Shown: positions 1 to 6,606, counted from the stretch's first letter. The stretch: 14,353 nt of DNA from a bacterium (Candidatus Gribaldobacteria) CG10_big_fil_rev_8_21_14_0_10_37_21 (GCA_002773495.1 PFAX01000039.1:1-14353); one strand, 5' to 3'. Notes: a model not told the origin generated them from the sequence alone. Translations and numbers: made by a program.

Positions 1-293
1 ATTCGCTTGGGTGCAGGGTTAAATGTGTGGTTCCTCCGGCTTCGCTTGGGTATTTAAAAATATATCACCAGGGATTAGGCACGATAAAGTTAAATCTTAT
101 TAAGGCAAGCGATGCTTTATTAAAAAGCCCTTTCCCAGGTATGGTTAAGGTGGCCAGGTTTAATGGCGATACCAACTCGGCCGCTGATTTAGTGCCAGTC
201 AGCGACCCCATGGCTTCGCCAGTTAGGGTTTACACGGGCTTAACGGGCGCAGGTAGTCCCAACGGCATTTGGGCCTGGAAGAAACTGCCGTAA
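1..293 (+). CDS. C-terminal fragment of an unrecognised protein
   Basis: The reading frame is open from the left edge (first whole codon at base 3) to a TAA at 291-293, about 96 codons, so the start lies outside the window. A GTG at 27 could be read as a start, but the frame continues upstream and nothing like a ribosome binding site precedes it. The visible part is rich in Gly, Pro, Val, Lys and Ala, has no membrane segment or cysteine-rich motif beyond two Cys near the edge, and ends in a Trp-containing tail (IWAWKKLP). It is followed directly by a terminator, which supports a real gene end. Its base composition looks more GC-rich than the genes to the right. I do not recognise the family; a beta-rich or surface protein tail is possible but is only a guess. 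Confidence 0.5.
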   Translation, partial: SLGCRVKCVVPPASLGYLKIYHQGLGTIKLNLIKASDALLKSPFPGMVKVARFNGDTNSAADLVPVSDPMASPVRVYTGLTGAGSPNGIWAWKKLP

Positions 294-297
294 CCCT

Positions 298-345
298 AAA
301 AGGAATCTGGTGCTTCCTCTCCTAAGGAGCCGAGTTCCTTTTTTT
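298..345 (+). terminator. Probable intrinsic terminator of the left-edge gene
   Basis: AAAAGGAA (298-305) pairs with TTCCTTTT (335-342), with a nested CTCC/GGAG pair (319-322 with 326-329) and a run of seven T at 339-345. It begins five bases after the stop codon of the left-edge gene. The outer stem is A/T-rich and the loop is large, so it is a moderate rather than strong terminator. Confidence 0.55.
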
Positions 346-394
346 ACCTACCATAAACTTGAACGATCGTCAAAGTTTATGGTAGGTAAAAAAA
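339..394. repeat. Perfect 22-bp inverted repeat
   Basis: The arm at 339-360 (seven T, then ACCTACCATAAACTT) is exactly complementary to the arm at 373-394, with a 12-base spacer (361-372) that itself contains the palindrome ACGATCGT (363-370). The T run lies at the 5' end of the stem and the A run at the 3' end, so on either strand no U-tract follows the hairpin and it is not a standard intrinsic terminator. The T run doubles as the tail of the preceding terminator. Possible roles are a protein-binding palindrome, an RNA-stabilising hairpin or a small repeated element; the window does not decide. Confidence 0.8.
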
Positions 395-519
395 GAACAA
401 AAAAGGAATGAAAACAGGCGGTTGTCTATTTTTTTGCTGTTTTTTTTCTGTTTTTTTTGTTAGGGTTTTAAGTTTTTATAGGGCAAACCCTTGAATGTTT
501 TATTTAGGCCTGCTGTGAA

Positions 520-562
520 CAACCTTAAAGAGGTTGACTTTTTTTGATTTTAAAAGTAAGAT
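520..562 (+). promoter_or_regulatory. Promoter of the winged-helix gene, with possible operator
   Basis: TTGACT (534-539) and TAAGAT (557-562) are separated by 17 bases, giving a sigma70-type promoter with an expected start near 569 and a leader of about 25 bases before the ATG at 594. A 6-bp inverted repeat, CAACCT/AGGTTG (520-525 and 531-536), overlaps the -35 box and could be an operator. The rest of the gap, about 400-520, is T-rich (several runs of 7-8 T) and shows nothing else I can name. Confidence 0.6.
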
Positions 563-593
563 AGAAAAATAATAAAGCATTTTAATTTAAGAT

Positions 594-1187
594 ATGGTTG
601 ATAATACAAGGGTAATAAAGCTTACTTTGGCTTTGTATAAAATAACAGAAGGATTTCCTGAGAAAGAGCCCCTGAAATATCACTTAAGGGAACAAGCTAA
701 TTTAATTTTAGAAAATTATATCTTAAAGCAGAAGAAAGAACTGCTTCAAGAAGAAAAGAAACAAGTAGCTTCTTTGAGAGAGAAGACATTTTTGAGTGTA
801 GAATGTTTGCAAGGTTTTTTAGAGGTGGCTAAAAAACAGGCCTGGGCAAACCAAAATTATCTTGGGGTTATAAGCCAAGAATATAATAATTTGCTAAGTT
901 TTTTTAAGGCCGAGCCCTTGAAAAAAACAGAAATAAAAAAGTGCTTAGAAAAAGCTTCGGTAAACCATTCTGTAGAGCCGAACCACAAGGCCTTGAAAGA
1001 TAAAGTAAGATGTTTGAAAATAGTGGATCTTTTGAAACAAAAAAAGTCGGCTCAGATTAAGGATTTAAAAGAGAGTTTTCCCGATGTAACTAAGCGAACC
1101 CTAAGAAGGGACTTTGAGTTTTTAGCTAAAGAAGGGATTGTTAAGAGAGTTGGGGATAAGAACGAAACAGAGTATGTGTTAAGATAA
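594..1187 (+). CDS. DeoR-like winged-helix DNA-binding protein
   Basis: A 197-residue soluble protein, probably a transcription regulator. The N-terminal half (about 1-125) is helical and highly charged with coiled-coil character (Lys/Glu/Gln-rich at 44-65) and no recognisable ligand domain. The C-terminal segment, about 135-197, is a winged helix: helix 138-149, then a Phe-Pro-Asp-Val turn, recognition helix TKRTLRRDFEFLAKEG (166-181) and a short beta wing. The S/T-x-RT-x-RRD-x-x-x-L pattern is typical of DeoR-type regulators, but the sugar-phosphate sensor domain that DeoR proteins carry at the C-terminus is absent and the domain order is reversed. ATG 594 follows a good promoter, although no Shine-Dalgarno is seen. 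The ECF sigma gene starts 140 bases downstream, and the gap holds TAGGACA repeats this protein might bind. No terminator is visible between the two, so co-transcription is possible. Confidence 0.75.
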   Translation: MVDNTRVIKLTLALYKITEGFPEKEPLKYHLREQANLILENYILKQKKELLQEEKKQVASLREKTFLSVECLQGFLEVAKKQAWANQNYLGVISQEYNNLLSFFKAEPLKKTEIKKCLEKASVNHSVEPNHKALKDKVRCLKIVDLLKQKKSAQIKDLKESFPDVTKRTLRRDFEFLAKEGIVKRVGDKNETEYVLR

Positions 1188-1240
1188 ATGACAAATGACA
1201 AATTAGGGAAGGGGGCATTGAACTATTTTAAAACATGGGG

Positions 1241-1292
1241 TAGGACAGAGGTAGGACATAATTTGAGGGGGTTAGGACAGAGGTAGAACATA
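1241..1292 (+). repeat. TAGGACA direct-repeat array (candidate operator)
   Basis: A 20-base unit TAGGACAGAGGTAGGACATA (1241-1260) recurs at 1273-1292 with one mismatch. Inside each unit the heptamer TAGGACA (TAGAACA in the last copy) occurs twice, 11 bases apart, at 1241, 1252, 1273 and 1284; a fifth copy lies at 1304. The two units are 32 bases apart, close to three helical turns, so all copies would face a similar side of the DNA. The array sits between a winged-helix gene and an ECF sigma gene, the expected place for a regulator's binding sites. Confidence 0.8.
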
Positions 1293-1293
1293 G

Positions 1294-1317
1294 AAAATGT
1301 CCATAGGACATTTTAAT
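1294..1317 (+). promoter_or_regulatory. 9-bp inverted repeat overlapping a possible -10 box of the sigma gene
   Basis: AAAATGTCC (1294-1302) and GGACATTTT (1306-1314) form a perfect inverted repeat with a 3-base spacer, and the right arm contains the fifth TAGGACA heptamer. TTTAAT at 1312-1317 could be a -10 box. No TTGACA-like -35 lies at the right distance; that position is taken by the repeat array. If used, transcription would begin only a few bases before the ATG at 1328. The layout suits repression or activator-dependent control, or autoregulation by the ECF sigma factor. Confidence 0.5.
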
Positions 1318-1327
1318 CTCAAATTTA

Positions 1328-1828
1328 ATGAGAAGTAAGCAGAAACAATTTACTAAAATTTACGATAATCAGGTAGAGAAAATCTACCGTTATGTTTTTT
1401 TAAAAACAGGCAATGTTGAAATAGCGGAAGATATTACCAGCCAAGTTTTTGTTAAGGGTTGGCGTAAGTTTAAGAGTTTGGGTGCTGTTGAGAATGAAAA
1501 TGCCTATTTGTTTAAAATAGCTAAAAATGAAATTGTTGACCATTACCGCAAAACAACAAAATACAAAATTGTTTCGGTTTCTAATGTCGCTGAAATTAGC
1601 GAGGAGGTGCCTACCCTTGAAGAAGAGCAACAAGTAAAATCAGAAATTAAAATCGCCAAAGATTTGTTAACTCAATTAAAAGACGATTATCAAGATGTTT
1701 TAATTTTAAGATATGTTGATGGTTACGAGGTGCCAGAGATTGCCTTGATGATGGACAAGACAGAGGCAAATGTGAGAGTCATGATGCACCGGGCCTTAAA
1801 AGAGCTTCGGGATAAGATGTCTAAGTAA
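1328..1828 (+). CDS. ECF-type RNA polymerase sigma factor
   Basis: A 166-residue sigma70-family protein with only regions 2 and 4, the layout of extracytoplasmic-function sigma factors. Region 2 covers about residues 9-76: an alpha-helical core-binding part (IYDNQVEKIYRYVFLKTGN, then AEDITSQVFVKGWRKF) and the DNA-melting/-10 recognition helix NAYLFKIAKNEIVDHYRK (58-75). A short acidic linker (about 85-105) leads to region 4 (about 112-163), whose helix-turn-helix PEIALMMDKTEANVRVMMHR reads the -35 element. Length is normal for the group. ATG 1328 is used although no Shine-Dalgarno precedes it. The TAGGACA array lies directly upstream, and the next gene encodes a single-pass membrane protein, the usual place for an anti-sigma factor. 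Target genes cannot be read off directly; the surface-protein genes downstream are plausible targets by context only. Confidence 0.93.
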   Translation: MRSKQKQFTKIYDNQVEKIYRYVFLKTGNVEIAEDITSQVFVKGWRKFKSLGAVENENAYLFKIAKNEIVDHYRKTTKYKIVSVSNVAEISEEVPTLEEEQQVKSEIKIAKDLLTQLKDDYQDVLILRYVDGYEVPEIALMMDKTEANVRVMMHRALKELRDKMSK

Positions 1829-1844
1829 GATTATGGCCTAAGGT

Positions 1845-1924
1845 CTCGGGGGGTTAATTTCAAAGAGTCCCGCGAGTGGTTATACCGTGTTATACTTTTA
1901 TACTCTTTGAAATTAACCCCCGAG
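1845..1924. repeat. Long hairpin between the sigma and membrane-protein genes
   Basis: The arm 1845-1868 (CTCGGGGGGTTAATTTCAAA then GAGT) pairs over 23 bp with 1902-1924; the only irregularity is one extra G in the left run. The 33-base loop (1869-1901) holds a direct repeat GTTATAC (1879-1885 and 1889-1895). No U-tract follows on either strand, so it is not a canonical terminator. It could stabilise the sigma-gene 3' end, attenuate transcription, or be a small repeat element. The remainder of the gap (1925-2059) contains T-rich sequence including a short palindrome CTTTTAAAAG (1956-1965) and a run of eight T near 1980; no promoter there is convincing. Confidence 0.75.
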
Positions 1925-2059
1925 TCCTTCTGCTATCATTGAGTTGTTGCCCCTTCTTTTAAAAGCTCTTTTATTTGTTTTTTTTAAGTTTATTAGAAGA
2001 GGTTTGTAATAAAAATTGTTCTTTTGCGTTATAACTTTAATAAAGAAAAAAAACCAGCT

Positions 2060-2752
2060 ATGACAGACAAAGAAACAATTAAACAATTAAAGATGTTCAG
2101 CTGTGTTAAGCCCAATAAACATTGGGTTTCTTTAACTAAGAAAGAGCTTTTTGAAAATGAAGCCAGCGAAAGCTCTTGGGTTTTTCTACCAATGGGCAGG
2201 CCGGCTTTGGTTTTAAGTTCGTTGGCTTTAGTGGCTGTTTTTGCCATGGGGCTTTTTGTTTTAATCTTGCCCCAAAAAATGCCAGTGGCTGAATATCAGA
2301 AGTTCCAAGCCATGGTAGAGAGTTTTAGCCAACAAAACAAAGCTAATACAGAGGCAGTTATGGCTTTAGAGAAAATTCAAGATCAATTAACAGGCATTGA
2401 AACTTCTTTGGTTAACTTAAAAGACAATCAAAATAAAGGCCAAGCGTTGACAATGGCTGAAATAGTTAAGGGCACAGCCAAAACAAGCGAACAGACGGTT
2501 AATAGTATTAGAGATAACAATGGGAGTTTATCGGGGCAGGTTTTGGCGAGTTTGAGCGAGGTGGAGAATGCCTCAAAATTAATTGAGAAAAAGGCAACAG
2601 CTCTTCAAAAAGAAATGTTTGAGGCCTATTTAACTGATTTAAAAACAAGGGGGTTGCAAGGCGACAACTTGATAAATTTAAATATGGCGGAAAAATATTA
2701 CGAAGAAGGCAAGTTTTCGGAAGCGGTTATTTTTATTACAAAAATTCAATAG
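2060..2752 (+). CDS. Single-pass membrane protein, putative anti-sigma factor
   Basis: A 230-residue protein when started at ATG 2060. An in-frame TTG at 2024 would add 12 Lys/Asn-rich residues but is a poor start. The N-terminal 48 residues are cytoplasmic-type sequence (TDKETIKQLKMFSCVKPNKHWV), followed by one membrane segment at about 49-71 (ALVLSSLALVAVFAMGLFVL) and an extracytoplasmic helical region, Gln/Glu/Lys-rich with coiled-coil character (about 77-185), ending in a TPR-like amphipathic pair (about 205-230). A short cytoplasmic head, one membrane span and an outer sensor placed after an ECF sigma gene are how anti-sigma factors are usually arranged, and this is the basis for the call. 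No zinc-binding anti-sigma motif (HxxxCxxC) is present, so the family is not proven. It is separated from the sigma gene by 231 bases holding a long hairpin. Confidence 0.6.
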   Translation: MTDKETIKQLKMFSCVKPNKHWVSLTKKELFENEASESSWVFLPMGRPALVLSSLALVAVFAMGLFVLILPQKMPVAEYQKFQAMVESFSQQNKANTEAVMALEKIQDQLTGIETSLVNLKDNQNKGQALTMAEIVKGTAKTSEQTVNSIRDNNGSLSGQVLASLSEVENASKLIEKKATALQKEMFEAYLTDLKTRGLQGDNLINLNMAEKYYEEGKFSEAVIFITKIQ

Positions 2753-2774
2753 AAGAGATTTTTCGGTGTTGAAG

Positions 2775-2825
2775 GGGTAGGAAATGTTGGCAGGGATTTA
2801 CCTTGCAAGCATTTCCTACCCTTTT
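2775..2825 (+). terminator. Hairpin terminator after the membrane-protein gene
   Basis: GGGTAGGAAATG (2775-2786) pairs exactly with CATTTCCTACCC (2810-2821), and an inner stem (2790-2795 with 2801-2806, loop 2796-2800) extends it. Only four T follow (2822-2825), so termination may be incomplete. A second, smaller palindrome ACCCTT/AAGGGT (2818-2823 and 2826-2831) shares the right arm and could compete with the stem. Confidence 0.6.
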
Positions 2826-2907
2826 AAGGGTAAACGACGAAAGCGTAAGGTAAGTTAAAAAGACGACGTTTAATCTAAAGGTCGAGATAAAACAAGAAAA
2901 GGATAAA

Positions 2908-2964
2908 GCTCAAAATAAATTATTAAAAAATTAACGAAATTTATTTGAGCGAAAAAAATATAAT
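2908..2964 (+). promoter_or_regulatory. Promoter region of the large surface-protein gene
   Basis: A perfect TATAAT lies at 2959-2964, six bases before the ATG at 2971, so the transcript would start at or next to the start codon. There is no recognisable -35 box: the 17-base position reads GAAATT. Just upstream, GCTCAAAATAAATT (2908-2921) and AATTTATTTGAGC (2938-2950) form an inverted repeat with one bulged A, covering the -35 zone. Such a -10-only promoter with a palindrome in place of the -35 suggests an activator, repressor or alternative sigma factor. The stretch 2832-2907 holds nothing else I can identify. Confidence 0.55.
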
Positions 2965-2970
2965 ACAACA

Positions 2971-3006
2971 ATGAATAAATTAATAAAAATGAGTAAATTA
3001 ATAAAG
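2971..3006 (+). repeat. 18-bp tandem duplication of the start region
   Basis: ATGAATAAATTAATAAAA (2971-2988) is followed directly by ATGAGTAAATTAATAAAG (2989-3006), 16 of 18 bases identical. It encodes MNKLIK then MSKLIK, giving two in-frame ATG codons. Neither has a Shine-Dalgarno. The first fits the leaderless promoter at 2959-2964. Confidence 0.8.
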
Positions 3007-6000
3007 AAATTAGTCTCAATCGCGACTACTTTGACTGTTGTTGTGATGTTAGCAGGCCCGGCTGTCCCAGCTAAGGCGTTAACCGCAGAAGAGTTACAAG
3101 CCCAAATTGCAACTCTTCAAGCCCAATTAGCTGCTTTAACAGCTCAATTAGGTAGCTTGAGTGGCGGAACTGGTACAGGCACGCTCCCAGCAGACACAGT
3201 AGGTTGTTCTTTTAGTCGAAACTTAAAATTAGGTATGACTGGCGCTGATGTAATGTGTTTACAGCGAGTTTTGAACTCCAATGTAGCCACTGTGGTTGCG
3301 GTTTCAGGTGTTGGCTCTGCTGGAAACGAAACACAATATTTTGGCAATTTAACCAAGGCGGCTGTGATAAAATTTCAAGAGAAATACGCTTCTGAAGTTT
3401 TAGCTGTTTATGGTTTAACCCAGGGTACTGGTTTTGTTGGCGAAACCACTAAAGCTAAATTAAACGCTTTGGTTGCTGCTGGCGGCACAAGTGGAACTGG
3501 TGGTACTGGTGGTACGGGTGGAACAACCCCAATAGCCGCTGGTTTAACGGTAGAATTAGCTTCTGATAACCCTGCTTCAGCGACTATTGTTGCTGACTCA
3601 ACAGGCACGACCGAATCAGCTCAATCAATGATTGAAGGCATTAAGGTTAAGTTAACCAACGGGGATTCCTCTGAGGTTAAAGTAACCACTATTAAGTTCA
3701 CCAGAGAAGGCATTTCAGCTGACTCTGATATTTCACAGGCCTATCTTTATGAAGGAGATACCAAGTTAATTGATTACCAATCATTTTCAAGTTCTGTTTT
3801 AACCTTTAATTATTCTGGCGGGATTATTACTATCCCAGCTAATTCTTCAAAGGTTGTTACCTTGAAATTTGATTTAGCTAACAACACTTCATCTGGTAAA
3901 ACAATGAAGTTCACTGTGGCTGCTTCAACTGATGTGGTAACAGACGCTTCAGCAGTTAACGGCACTTTCCCGGTCTCTGGGAACACCATGTCAACAGCGG
4001 CTGCAAGCGACCTTGGCCAATTAACAGTGGCAACTTCTTCTGGCCCGGCCACGACAATTGATCCGCAAGAGGCCTTAGATGTGTTTAACTTTACCTTAGC
4101 TGGTTCTGACCAAGTTCTTGAGGTGCGTAAAATTAAGGTTCACAATATTGGCTCAACAGATGCCAACGACTTACAGAACTTAAAGTTATACGATGGGCCA
4201 ACGCAAATTGGTTCAACTATAGCTGAAATGGCATCTGATAAAACAGTTGTTTTTGATTTGTCAGCTAGCCCGTTGATCATTGATAAAGGCATTACCAAGA
4301 ATATGAATGTTAAAGCCGACATTGCCAATGGCACCAACAGAACTTTTCAGTTTAGCTTACAAGAAATAACTGACATTGTGGTTTATGACACTCAATACAA
4401 GATTTATGTTAAACCCAATAAAGCTGACACTTGGACAATATTTCAACACACTGCCTCTACCATTAACACAGGCAAGCTAACCTTAACCAGGTCAGCGGAC
4501 GCGCCTTCAGGCAATGTGCCAAAAGACGGCACCAACATAACCATTGCTAAGTTTGACGTTAAAGCCGAAGGCGAAGATGTTAAAATAACCGCAATGGATG
4601 TGCAGGTTTATGGTGCTGGCATTGGCACAGATGATTTGTATCAAGGTAAGGTTTTGTTTAACGGTGCTCAAAAAGGTACCACTGATACCTCTTTGGATTC
4701 AGCGGCAGCTGCGGGTACTTCAAACAATTTCACCTTTGGCAATACCTTTATTGTGCCAGCTGACGGACAAACCTACACCTTAGAAATTAAAGCTGACATT
4801 AAAGAAGGCGATGGTACAACCCATGGAGGTGACGAGGACTTTACAGTCCAAATCGCTTCTGTTACTGCCACTGGCAGGGATTCTTCAGCGAGCGTGACTG
4901 TCTCGTCTGCGACTGGTTATCAGTTAGTGATTGCCACTGGCGCTTTGTCTGGGGCAATTAACCAGGCATATGGTGACTGGGCGGCTGCTAACGCGACAGC
5001 TGTGAAAGGAGCAACTGGTGTTTTAGTGGGTTCTTTTAATGTTTCAGCTGGAGCTTCCGAGGGCGTTGACATTACAGCGATTTCAGCCACTTGGAGCACA
5101 ACAACCAATGATTGTATCCAGAATTTGGCAGTTTATAAGGGCACTAAAGAAACAGGCACCAAAATTGGCAATACCCAATCGTCTGTAACCGCTTCAACAA
5201 CCTACACCTTTTACCCAGCGCCTTATATTAGCTTAAACGCTTCAGAGCAATTTACTTTGAATTTTTATGCTGATATTTTGAGCAACAACCAAGCAGGCGA
5301 TTGTGGTAAGGTGAGCTTGTATCTTATTTATGGCACAGGCAAAACAACTAATACATCAGCGAACAGCTCCGGCTATGTTTCAGGCCAAAATACTTATGTT
5401 GCCTCAGCTGGCAATTTAAATGTTGGCCTTGATGCCGCAAACCCGGTAGCTGATATGATTATCGCTGGCACCAATGGGGTTACCTTAGCAAAGCTTAAGT
5501 ATTCAGCTTCAACTTCTCCAGAGGATTTGAATGTCAATACAATAGTGGCTAAAGTTTCTTTAACCGGCGGAGCAGCAACAACTACCCTGAAAAATGTTAT
5601 TATTTCAGGCGACGGGCTAACCCCTGTAAGCAGGGCGTTAAACGCCAGTGGAGTTGTTACTTTTGACTTAACAGCAAATCCTTGGGTTATTCCAGCTTAT
5701 TCAGAAAAGGTTTTAACAGTCACAGCTGATGTGAACACCTATGTAAACGCCTCTTCAGGATCTGCGGTTTTAATTGATATTGCTACGACAACTTACAAGG
5801 GTGCGATGAGTGGCACTGAGGCGCACGAGATTCAAAAGACATCTGAAACATCGGGCAACGCGCAACTTGTTTATAAGACAAGACCAATAGTTGACAGGGT
5901 GGCACCAACTGGTTCAACCCTTTTATCTGACACAACCTTGGATTTGTTTGAATTCACCATTACAGCTGATGCGGCAGGCAGTGTTAATTTGTATAGCTTG

Positions 6001-6501
6001 AACTTGAATGTTCAACTAAACGATCAAGCGACAACCACAGGCGATATGACCCTGACAGCTATTAAAGTGTATGATAAGAGCAATTTATCAACTGCTTTAA
6101 ATGATTATGTGACTGTCGCTACGGGTACAGCAACTACCTACGCTTCTAGTACTACGGCAGCTGCTTCAACTTTTGGCGGGAGTGCTGCTTGGGGTGCCGC
6201 TAATTACAGTGGCACAAAATCAGCTAACATTCAGTTAAGCAAGAGCATTGTTAACCCGAAGGACAGCTTGCATGCTACCTCCACAATGGCTGAAATACCA
6301 GCCGGCGGTTCTAAAACCTTTGTTGTTCAGGGTGTTATTAGTGGCTCAGCTCAATATGATTCAGTCCAGAGCAAGTTAGCTGACATTAGCACAACTGACG
6401 ACTTAAAGAACGCTATTATTTGGGGTGATGGAGTTGATGTTTCGATTAGCTCGAACAAAGTTAAGACACTCCCCACTGCTATTACAGCTTACTCAAGATA
6501 A
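2971..6501 (+). CDS. Large secreted S-layer-like protein with peptidoglycan-binding domain
   Basis: A 1176-residue secreted protein, probably a structural cell-surface (S-layer-like) component held to the wall. A Lys-rich head and hydrophobic core form a signal peptide with likely cleavage after AKA (about residue 36). Residues 38-63 form a coiled coil (repeats of LQAQIATLQAQLAAL). A PG_binding_1-type domain spans about 77-168, with a Cys pair C79/C96 and the C-terminal signature KFQEKY...VGETTKAKLN. A Gly/Thr linker (171-187) leads to six beta-rich modules that start near residues 192, 351, 503, 652, 816 and 966. Each has a late strand of the type IPAxSxKxxTLxxDI (for example 288-302, 595-610, 907-921, 1109-1121). 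Only four Cys are present in the mature chain; C715/C778 sit in module four. There is no C-terminal anchor. The gene stands alone between two terminators, and Ala/Thr/Ser-rich composition suits an abundant exported protein. Module family names cannot be fixed without a profile search. Confidence 0.85.
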   Translation: MNKLIKMSKLIKKLVSIATTLTVVVMLAGPAVPAKALTAEELQAQIATLQAQLAALTAQLGSLSGGTGTGTLPADTVGCSFSRNLKLGMTGADVMCLQRVLNSNVATVVAVSGVGSAGNETQYFGNLTKAAVIKFQEKYASEVLAVYGLTQGTGFVGETTKAKLNALVAAGGTSGTGGTGGTGGTTPIAAGLTVELASDNPASATIVADSTGTTESAQSMIEGIKVKLTNGDSSEVKVTTIKFTREGISADSDISQAYLYEGDTKLIDYQSFSSSVLTFNYSGGIITIPANSSKVVTLKFDLANNTSSGKTMKFTVAASTDVVTDASAVNGTFPVSGNTMSTAAASDLGQLTVATSSGPATTIDPQEALDVFNFTLAGSDQVLEVRKIKVHNIGSTDANDLQNLKLYDGPTQIGSTIAEMASDKTVVFDLSASPLIIDKGITKNMNVKADIANGTNRTFQFSLQEITDIVVYDTQYKIYVKPNKADTWTIFQHTASTINTGKLTLTRSADAPSGNVPKDGTNITIAKFDVKAEGEDVKITAMDVQVYGAGIGTDDLYQGKVLFNGAQKGTTDTSLDSAAAAGTSNNFTFGNTFIVPADGQTYTLEIKADIKEGDGTTHGGDEDFTVQIASVTATGRDSSASVTVSSATGYQLVIATGALSGAINQAYGDWAAANATAVKGATGVLVGSFNVSAGASEGVDITAISATWSTTTNDCIQNLAVYKGTKETGTKIGNTQSSVTASTTYTFYPAPYISLNASEQFTLNFYADILSNNQAGDCGKVSLYLIYGTGKTTNTSANSSGYVSGQNTYVASAGNLNVGLDAANPVADMIIAGTNGVTLAKLKYSASTSPEDLNVNTIVAKVSLTGGAATTTLKNVIISGDGLTPVSRALNASGVVTFDLTANPWVIPAYSEKVLTVTADVNTYVNASSGSAVLIDIATTTYKGAMSGTEAHEIQKTSETSGNAQLVYKTRPIVDRVAPTGSTLLSDTTLDLFEFTITADAAGSVNLYSLNLNVQLNDQATTTGDMTLTAIKVYDKSNLSTALNDYVTVATGTATTYASSTTAAASTFGGSAAWGAANYSGTKSANIQLSKSIVNPKDSLHATSTMAEIPAGGSKTFVVQGVISGSAQYDSVQSKLADISTTDDLKNAIIWGDGVDVSISSNKVKTLPTAITAYSR
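3481..3530 (+). repeat. Gly/Thr linker microrepeat
   Basis: Imperfect tandem GGTACTGGT-type units in the surface-protein gene encode a Gly-Thr-Gly-Gly linker between the peptidoglycan-binding domain and the first beta module. Such tracts are prone to copy-number change. Confidence 0.6.
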
Positions 6502-6515
6502 AACCCTGAAAGATA

Positions 6516-6571
6516 TTTCAAGCTTGTTCTTGAAAGCCAAAGCCCTTCTGAAAAGAAGGGCTTTTGGTTTT
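6516..6571 (+). terminator. Intrinsic terminator of the surface-protein gene
   Basis: AAAGCCCTTCT (6539-6549) pairs with AGAAGGGCTTT (6554-6564) around a GAAA tetraloop (6550-6553), and T-rich sequence TTTTGGTTTT follows. A weaker 7-bp hairpin, TTTCAAG/CTTGAAA (6516-6522 and 6529-6535), precedes it 14 bases after the stop codon. Confidence 0.85.
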
Positions 6572-6585
6572 AATTGGCTTAAAAG

Positions 6586-6594
6586 TTATCCACA
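6586..6594 (+). other. Single DnaA-box-like nonamer
   Basis: TTATCCACA matches the classical DnaA box. It is alone in the intergenic gap and no cluster, AT-rich unwinding element or dnaA/dnaN gene is nearby, so it does not mark an origin. It lies 13 bases upstream of the -35 box of the next operon and might affect that promoter, or be chance. Confidence 0.4.
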
Positions 6595-6606
6595 GCTTCA
6601 ATAGTG

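Noticed and set aside
3..52. 11-base direct repeat TTCGCTTGGGT at 3-13 area and 42-52 as a mobile-element end
   Set aside because: It lies in coding sequence in the same frame, has no inverted ends and no transposase nearby.
1237..1314. CRISPR array
   Set aside because: The repeat units are only 7-20 bases, spacers are 4 or 12 bases, and there are no cas genes; the layout fits operator sites.
1400..1633. Minus-strand open frame within the sigma gene
   Set aside because: Antisense to a clear ECF sigma factor and without any start signal.
2024..2059. TTG start giving a longer membrane protein
   Set aside because: The added 12 residues are Lys/Asn-rich, no ribosome binding site precedes the TTG, and ATG 2060 begins a sensible N-terminus.
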